NCBI GenBank assembly: GCA_045595605.1 | Contig: JAZOAS010000012.1 | Span: forward strand, 1 to 11,530 | Direction: 5' to 3' | Length of the DNA: 11,530 bases | Origin: SIG480 sp045595605 | Lineage (GTDB): Bacteria; Bacillota; Clostridia; Oscillospirales; JAAYXM01 | In this document: positions 7,720 through 11,530 of the stretch, in pieces | How positions within the stretch are numbered: position 1 is the first letter of the stretch | Layout of the letters: every line of letters begins with the position of its first letter | Notes under the pieces: model-generated | What the model was told of the DNA's origin: nothing | Database searches by the model: none | Seen by the model: only the letters and a program-made list of their open reading frames with translations | Made by a program: the position numbers and the translations under genes

Positions 7720-8469
7720 ATGAAAAAGAATTGTGTATTAGCAAAATTCCTTACAGAAAATATTGAGAAAGAAAACATTATTTCTGAAGTGTTTAAACTT
7801 TTCAGTGTCGACTGCATTACAAGGTGTCAGTTCGAGCCAACTGTTTTAGACAATCTTATTAAGGAATTTAACGAAAATGATGAATGTGATATTTCGATTT
7901 TAGAGGAAATTATTACATTTATAAAAGGTGAGCAGAAAAATGCGAAAAATCGGGAGAATGAACTGTTCCTGAACATAAAAGATTATATCGACAGAACGTA
8001 TATGCAAGACATCAACATCGAACAAATAGCAGCTGATTTGCATATAAGTTACTATTATATGTGTCATATTTTTAAAGATAAATTTAATATTTCAATCAAT
8101 TCATACCGTACAAAAAAGAGACTTGAGAATGCAATGATGCTTCTTGTGAAAAGTGATAATAAAATTTCCGACATTGCCATTGTCAGCGGCTATAACAACG
8201 TAAGCTACTTTACTGAAACATTTACAAAACAAATCGGTGTTTCGCCAACATTTTTTAGAGAGCAAAATAAAGATGTATGTTTTCATCAGTTTTACGACTT
8301 TGATGATATGCTCATGGCAACACGGATAGGAAATAAAAACTTTCTTGACAAAAATGTGGAAGAAATTACCCGAGATATCGTCGCTGTTCCTGTTTGTGTC
8401 CCCGACGACAATTTTAAATTTTTACACAGTCTGCCGTCCCCAAAATGCTCAAAGAAACTTCATAAATAA
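7720..8469 (+). CDS. AraC-family transcriptional regulator with unassigned N- and C-terminal regions
   Basis: A 249-residue cytoplasmic DNA-binding protein. The two helix-turn-helix motifs of the AraC/XylS family lie at about residues 98-120 (INIEQIAADLHISYYYMCHIF) and 147-170 (NKISDIAIVSGYNNVSYFTETF), followed by the family's end GVSPTFFRE (173-181). The N-terminal 80 residues are acidic and helical-looking and show no cupin or receiver domain I can recognise. A tail of about 65 residues follows the DNA-binding domain, unusual because that domain normally ends the protein. The start is fixed by GGAGG at 7708-7712. It is the first gene of the AT-rich cassette, reads away from spoIVB and converges on the second regulator. 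Its targets are unknown; the glycosidase gene is a possible one. Confidence 0.85.
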   Translation: MKKNCVLAKFLTENIEKENIISEVFKLFSVDCITRCQFEPTVLDNLIKEFNENDECDISILEEIITFIKGEQKNAKNRENELFLNIKDYIDRTYMQDINIEQIAADLHISYYYMCHIFKDKFNISINSYRTKKRLENAMMLLVKSDNKISDIAIVSGYNNVSYFTETFTKQIGVSPTFFREQNKDVCFHQFYDFDDMLMATRIGNKNFLDKNVEEITRDIVAVPVCVPDDNFKFLHSLPSPKCSKKLHK

Positions 8470-8499
8470 TGGGGCGTAAATTGTGCCCCATTATTTATG
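8461..8499. terminator. Bidirectional terminator shared by the two convergent AraC genes
   Basis: A perfect 15-bp inverted repeat, CATAAATAATGGGGC (8461-8475) and its complement (8485-8499), has a 9-base loop. AT-rich outer parts give A and T flanks in both directions. The TAA of the upper-strand gene (8467-8469) and the TAA of the lower-strand gene (8495-8497) both lie inside the arms. Confidence 0.85.
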
Positions 8500-9439
8500 T
8501 AAAAATATCGGTTGACAGTTGTATGTTGTTGGGTTGACTTTTTTCTTTTCTGAATTTAGCAGGGGAAATTTGCTTTTCGTTTATAAATTCCCTTATAAAA
8601 TGCGAACTGTCATAAAAGCCACAGGTAAGCGCGATAGACAATATGCTTTCATTGGTATTCAAAAGCATATTGGCAGCATTTTTTATTTTACATTTTGTTT
8701 GATACTTAGTAGGCGTAGTGCCGGTAAGCTTTTTAAAATATCTTAAATAAGTGGAATAGGAATATGCACTTTTGTTAGCGATGTATTTAAAGTCGATTTT
8801 ATCATCATAATGCTTTTCTATATATTCCAAACTCTCAAGCACGGTTAACACCTGCTCATTTGGTAGTGTGTCAATAGTTAATGGTTTTGATAAGAAGATA
8901 GCATTAGACAATAAGGCAATTAGTGATAAAACATGTGCTATTATATTAGGTTCGCAATTATCTGCCCGATTGCAAGATTGTATAAGCGAAATATGATGTT
9001 TTAACTGCTCAAACGGTATATCTTCTGATTTTAAGTAATATGTTTTTTCAATATGTTCTCTGAACCACGGCTCTATGTTAAAAATCATATTATAACCACG
9101 CATTTTTTCAAGAAGCGGCGAATAAACGGCAATAAAGGAGTTACTGAGTAAAATATGATAAACTGTAAGTTCGTCCTTGCAAGAATAGCCGTGTTTCATA
9201 TTTGGCGGAATAATAAATACATCGCCACGTTGTGTTAATATTTCTCTGTTTTCTAATTTGTGTTTTCCCACTCCGCTGTAAACAATATTTATCTCGTAAA
9301 AATCGTGAGTGTGATACGATATGAAATCGGTAAGATGATGATAATACGATTTTATGTATTTGTGGTCAGTTTCATGTGGTACGGCTTCAAATTTAAAAAG
9401 GGATGTTGTGTGTAGTGGAATTTGATCAAAAAAAGACAT
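8495..9439 (-). CDS. AraC-family regulator with N-terminal cupin sensor domain
   Basis: A 314-residue sugar-sensor type transcription factor. Residues about 36-100 form the cupin-like ligand-binding fold (YHTHDFYEINIVYSGVG, then the GDVFIIPPNMKHGY motif at 72-85). Residues about 198-298 are the AraC DNA-binding domain: first helix-turn-helix near IDFKYIANKSAYSYSTYLRYF, second near ESILSIALTCGFYDSSHFIREF, ending ISPAKFRKE. The ATG at 9437-9439 has AAGGAG (lower strand, 9447-9452) at a 7-base spacing. It is divergent from the GH127 gene with a 118-base shared control region, the standard layout of a local regulator. I infer that it controls the glycosidase in response to a sugar, with arabinose-containing ligands the best guess from the enzyme family. 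Confidence 0.92.
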   Translation of the reverse strand: MSFFDQIPLHTTSLFKFEAVPHETDHKYIKSYYHHLTDFISYHTHDFYEINIVYSGVGKHKLENREILTQRGDVFIIPPNMKHGYSCKDELTVYHILLSNSFIAVYSPLLEKMRGYNMIFNIEPWFREHIEKTYYLKSEDIPFEQLKHHISLIQSCNRADNCEPNIIAHVLSLIALLSNAIFLSKPLTIDTLPNEQVLTVLESLEYIEKHYDDKIDFKYIANKSAYSYSTYLRYFKKLTGTTPTKYQTKCKIKNAANMLLNTNESILSIALTCGFYDSSHFIREFINEKQISPAKFRKEKSQPNNIQLSTDIFT

Positions 9440-9459
9440 ACGAAAACTCCTTCGTGAAA

Positions 9460-9519
9460 ATTATATACAATATTATAGAATGTTTGTACAATTATTATAC
9501 AGCTAATATTCTGTATAAT
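9460..9519. promoter_or_regulatory. Divergent promoter/operator region of the AraC regulator and GH127 gene
   Basis: For the glycosidase, TATAAT lies at 9514-9519 with no good -35, as expected for an activator-dependent promoter. For the regulator, lower-strand TATAAT boxes lie at 9472-9477 and at 9460-9465. TATTATAGAA (9471-9480) and TATTATACAG (9493-9502) are near-identical direct repeats spaced 22 bases, about two helical turns, as is typical of AraC-type half-sites. The second abuts the -35 position. ATTATACAG (9494-9502) also forms a perfect inverted repeat with CTGTATAAT (9511-9519), which overlaps the -10. These are candidate operators. Confidence 0.5.
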
Positions 9520-9557
9520 CAAGATGTAAAGTAAAAATTTGCAGAGGAGATTTTTTT

Positions 9558-11396
9558 ATGTCAATAAAAGAATATTACGAAACTAACAAACAATACGGAA
9601 ATAGGTATGATACTGATTTTCAGCATATGGATGTAAGTTTTCACCGTGAATTCAGTGGCATAATGGATAAAGAAGCTCGATTTATTGAAGAAAATCAGTT
9701 GTTTAACGAAGACGATTGGGAACTGTTTGTACATCAGTTTGAAATTGCGGCTGATGATGTTGATGACGGTTGGCGCGGTGAATATTTTGGCAAAATGATG
9801 CGAGGCGCATGTATGACATATCAGTACACAAAAAATGAAAAGTTGTATGCATTGCTTTGCAAAGTTGCCGAAAAAATGCTTGATGCTCAAGATGAAAGGG
9901 GGCGGTTTTCAACATATAGTCTCTCTTGCGAGTTCAATGGGTGGGACATGTGGTGCAGAAAATATGTTATATTGGGCTTTTTACATTTTCACGAGATTTG
10001 TGACGATGGGTTATTCAAAGAAAAAATTGAGGCTGCCCTTATAAAACATCTTGATTATATTGTTGAGCATATTGGAAGTGATAAGATTCATCTAAGCGAA
10101 ACGTCACCGTGTTGGCTTGGAATAAACTCTGCTTCAATCTTAGAGCCGGTCATAAAAATGTACAACATCACAGGCAAAACAAGTTATTTGCAGTTTGCCC
10201 ATTATATCATTGACTATCTTACAAATAGTGACGCAAATATTTTTTCGCTTGCGCTGGAAAATAAATTACTGCCGTATCAGTATTCCACTACAAAAGCCTA
10301 TGAAATGATGTCTTGCTTTGAAGGGCTTTTGGAATATTATCGCCTGACCGGTGAAGAAAATTGCAAAACCGCTGTTATCAATTTTGTTGATAGTGTTTAT
10401 ATGAGTGATATTACAATTATTGGATGCGCAGGGTGTGAACACGAGCTGTTTAATAATGCTGTTGCAACCCAAACTGACACCGACTATAAAGGAGTAATGC
10501 AGGAAACTTGCGTAACGGTAACTTGGATGAAGCTGTGCAATCAGTTGTTGCTTTTAACCGGTGATGGGAAATATGCAAATTATATTGAACAATCGTTTTA
10601 TAATGCTCTGTATGGCGCAATAAATAATAAGAAAAACACAACAAATGGCGGTTTTGTATTTGATAGCTACAGCCCGTTGACTTTAGGTCAAAGAGGTAGA
10701 CAGGTTGGCGGATATAAAAATATTTCATCAGATAAATACTACGGTTGTTGCGCTGCTATTGGTGCCGCAGGAACTGCTTTGCCGTTGCTCACCGCCATTA
10801 CAAATACAAATAACGGCTTTGCAATCAACTATTATGAACAAGGAAACGCAACGATCAACGGTTATACGTTAGCTATTGAAACAAATTATCCTGCGGAAGG
10901 AACTATTAAAATAAAGATTATAGATGCTTATCAAGATAAGTGTTGCATTTATCTCAGAATTCCTGAGTTCTCAGGAAAAAACACAAAGATTTTTGTTAAC
11001 GGACAAGCACACCCGATGGAAAGTTTCAGCGAAAGCTCTTATATGACACTATACAAAGAATGGAAGAGAGGAGATACTATTGAAATAATTTTTGATATGA
11101 ATCCCCGTATTATTCGCCCATGTGGAGTGGCGGGAAAAGATGAAACAAAAGATTATTTTGCAATACTTTATGGTCCTTTGGTATTGGCAAGAGATGCCCA
11201 AATCACACAAGTCGGCAATTCGGTTAAATTCAGTGACAAATTAGAAGTTACATCAAAAGACGATGGAGGTTTTGAGTGTGTTTTCCGTGCAAATGTATTA
11301 CTTGGAAATGATAAAATGGATATGATAGACTACGGCAGTGCAGGAAAAACCTGGGACGATATTTCGCTTACGGAAGCGTGGATTAAATGCAAATAA
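9558..11396 (+). CDS. GH127-family (DUF1680) glycoside hydrolase, probable beta-L-arabinofuranosidase
   Basis: A 612-residue cytoplasmic enzyme with no signal peptide. GH127 and related DUF1680 families hydrolyse beta-L-arabinofuranosides or other sugars from plant glycans using a zinc-bound cysteine nucleophile. The signature residues are visible: E316-T-C318 in QETCVTVTW and the C397-C398 pair in YYGCCAAIG match the zinc-ligand Glu-x-Cys and Cys-Cys of HypBA1, with Cys397 as likely nucleophile. Glu296 in CEHELF is the best candidate acid/base, although it is about four residues further from ETC than in the type enzyme. The N-terminal 400 residues form the (alpha/alpha)6 barrel; the rest is beta-rich (YLRIPEFSGKNTKIFVNGQ, 465-483). 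The start follows GAGGAGA (9543-9549). AT-rich codons match the cassette. Sister families (GH142, GH146) cannot be excluded, so the exact substrate is open. Confidence 0.85.
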   Translation: MSIKEYYETNKQYGNRYDTDFQHMDVSFHREFSGIMDKEARFIEENQLFNEDDWELFVHQFEIAADDVDDGWRGEYFGKMMRGACMTYQYTKNEKLYALLCKVAEKMLDAQDERGRFSTYSLSCEFNGWDMWCRKYVILGFLHFHEICDDGLFKEKIEAALIKHLDYIVEHIGSDKIHLSETSPCWLGINSASILEPVIKMYNITGKTSYLQFAHYIIDYLTNSDANIFSLALENKLLPYQYSTTKAYEMMSCFEGLLEYYRLTGEENCKTAVINFVDSVYMSDITIIGCAGCEHELFNNAVATQTDTDYKGVMQETCVTVTWMKLCNQLLLLTGDGKYANYIEQSFYNALYGAINNKKNTTNGGFVFDSYSPLTLGQRGRQVGGYKNISSDKYYGCCAAIGAAGTALPLLTAITNTNNGFAINYYEQGNATINGYTLAIETNYPAEGTIKIKIIDAYQDKCCIYLRIPEFSGKNTKIFVNGQAHPMESFSESSYMTLYKEWKRGDTIEIIFDMNPRIIRPCGVAGKDETKDYFAILYGPLVLARDAQITQVGNSVKFSDKLEVTSKDDGGFECVFRANVLLGNDKMDMIDYGSAGKTWDDISLTEAWIKCK

Positions 11397-11417
11397 TGTT
11401 GTCCCCTATTGACAACA
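11397..11417. repeat. Perfect inverted repeat at the right end of the cassette
   Basis: TGTTGTC (11397-11403) and GACAACA (11411-11417) flank CCCTATT. The repeat begins right after the glycosidase stop codon and ends four bases before the first base that aligns with spoIVB (11421). No T-tract follows and the stem is short, so a terminator is unlikely. A recombinase recognition site is a reasonable guess. Confidence 0.5.
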
Positions 11418-11420
11418 GTG

Positions 11421-11530
11421 GTGTCGGGCTCTCCCATAATTCAGGACGGAAAGCTTGTGGGTGCTGTAACTCATGTCCTCGTCGGCGACCCGACAAAGGG
11501 ATATGGAATTTTTATTGACAATATGCTGGA
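11421..11530 (+). pseudogene. Orphan 3' fragment of spoIVB (displaced original end), cut by the window edge
   Basis: The frame starting at 11421 reads V, then SGSPIIQDGKLVGAVTHVLV and GDPTKGYGIFIDNML, the C-terminal part of a SpoIVB peptidase from the catalytic-serine motif onward. The frame is open to the window end with no stop or frameshift. The His- and Asp-bearing parts of the protease are absent: the sequence before it is the glycosidase 3' end and an inverted repeat. There is no ribosome site, so it is probably silent. Its codons (GTC, GGC, GAC, CCG) resemble those of the genes left of 7520, so it is inferred to be the host's original 3' end. Confidence 0.85.

Larger units (their letters stand above)
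7523..11422. mobile_element. Putative cassette/genomic island inserted in spoIVB at the GMSGSP codons
   Basis: A span of about 3.9 kb is bounded by two divergent copies of the spoIVB 3' end: the functional in-frame copy starting at 7520-7523 and the orphan copy starting at 11421-11424. The interior is AT-rich with AT-ending codons, unlike proS, argS, the MATE genes and the orphan copy. Cargo is two AraC-family regulators and a GH127-type glycosidase. Joining bases up to 7522 with bases from 11424 restores GGA-ATG-TCG-GGC-TCT-CCC (GMSGSP). No integrase, transposase or resolvase is encoded between the junctions, so it would have to be moved in trans or be a deletion remnant. Exact ends are inferred, with the TG at 7521-7522/11422-11423 as the only shared bases right at the join. 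Homologous or illegitimate recombination of foreign DNA at spoIVB is the main alternative. Confidence 0.6.

Noticed and set aside
7652..11396. Integrase, transposase or resolvase gene inside the cassette
   Set aside because: All substantial frames were read; they are two AraC regulators and a glycosidase, and the rest are shadows on the opposite strand or in other frames.
11397..11417. Intrinsic terminator of the glycosidase gene
   Set aside because: The stem is only 7 bp and is followed by GTGGTGTCGG with no run of T.
7520..11530. Simple recent direct duplication of the spoIVB end as target-site duplication
   Set aside because: The copies differ at about 29% of bases, mostly silent, so they are diverged alleles rather than a fresh duplication made on insertion.
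1..11530. CRISPR array, tRNA or rRNA genes
   Set aside because: No regularly spaced repeats, cloverleaf with CCA end or rRNA-like sequence was noticed on either strand.

Overview
The window looks like chromosome of an anaerobic, spore-forming Gram-positive bacterium of the class Clostridia, possibly of the Oscillospiraceae/Ruminococcaceae kind. The support is a sporulation signalling protease (SpoIVB), strong AAGGAGG-type ribosome sites, the zinc-binding archaeal/eukaryotic-type prolyl-tRNA synthetase, and two MATE transporters of a type common in gut and rumen Firmicutes. The species cannot be named from sequence alone.

Layout. Positions 1-317 are a leader with no supported gene and a good promoter for proS. 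Positions 318-3599 hold proS and argS, both translation genes, ending at a strong terminator. Positions 3663-6497 hold two tandem MATE-family exporter paralogues, the second with its own promoter, ending at another strong terminator. Positions 6650-7651 encode SpoIVB. To this point the DNA has moderate GC and GC-ending codons. From about 7523 to 11420 the DNA becomes AT-rich and carries a small carbohydrate module: an AraC-family regulator (7720-8469, +), a convergent cupin-type AraC regulator (8495-9439, -), and a divergent GH127-family (DUF1680) glycosidase (9558-11396, +). The two regulators end at a shared terminator whose two arms contain their stop codons. The glycosidase and its probable regulator share a repeat-rich divergent promoter region.

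Main observation. Twenty-four bases after the glycosidase stop codon, the reading SGSPIIQDGKLVGAV... appears. This is a second, divergent copy of the last part of SpoIVB, starting at the catalytic-serine motif, in host-like codons, with no upstream part of the gene. Joining spoIVB bases up to about 7522 directly to bases from 11424 rebuilds a clean GMSGSP motif. The simplest reading is that a roughly 3.9-kb AT-rich cassette entered spoIVB exactly at the GMSGSP codons, brought its own replacement 3' end so the host gene stayed intact, and pushed the original 3' end to its far side. The architecture resembles SCC-type islands that rebuild the 3' end of rlmH, but here the target is a sporulation protease gene, the cargo is a glycosidase with regulators, and no recombinase is encoded between the junctions. 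The cassette also has a perfect inverted repeat abutting its right junction, and a left-end hairpin that would hide the first cargo gene's ribosome site in read-through transcripts while leaving it free in transcripts from an internal promoter.
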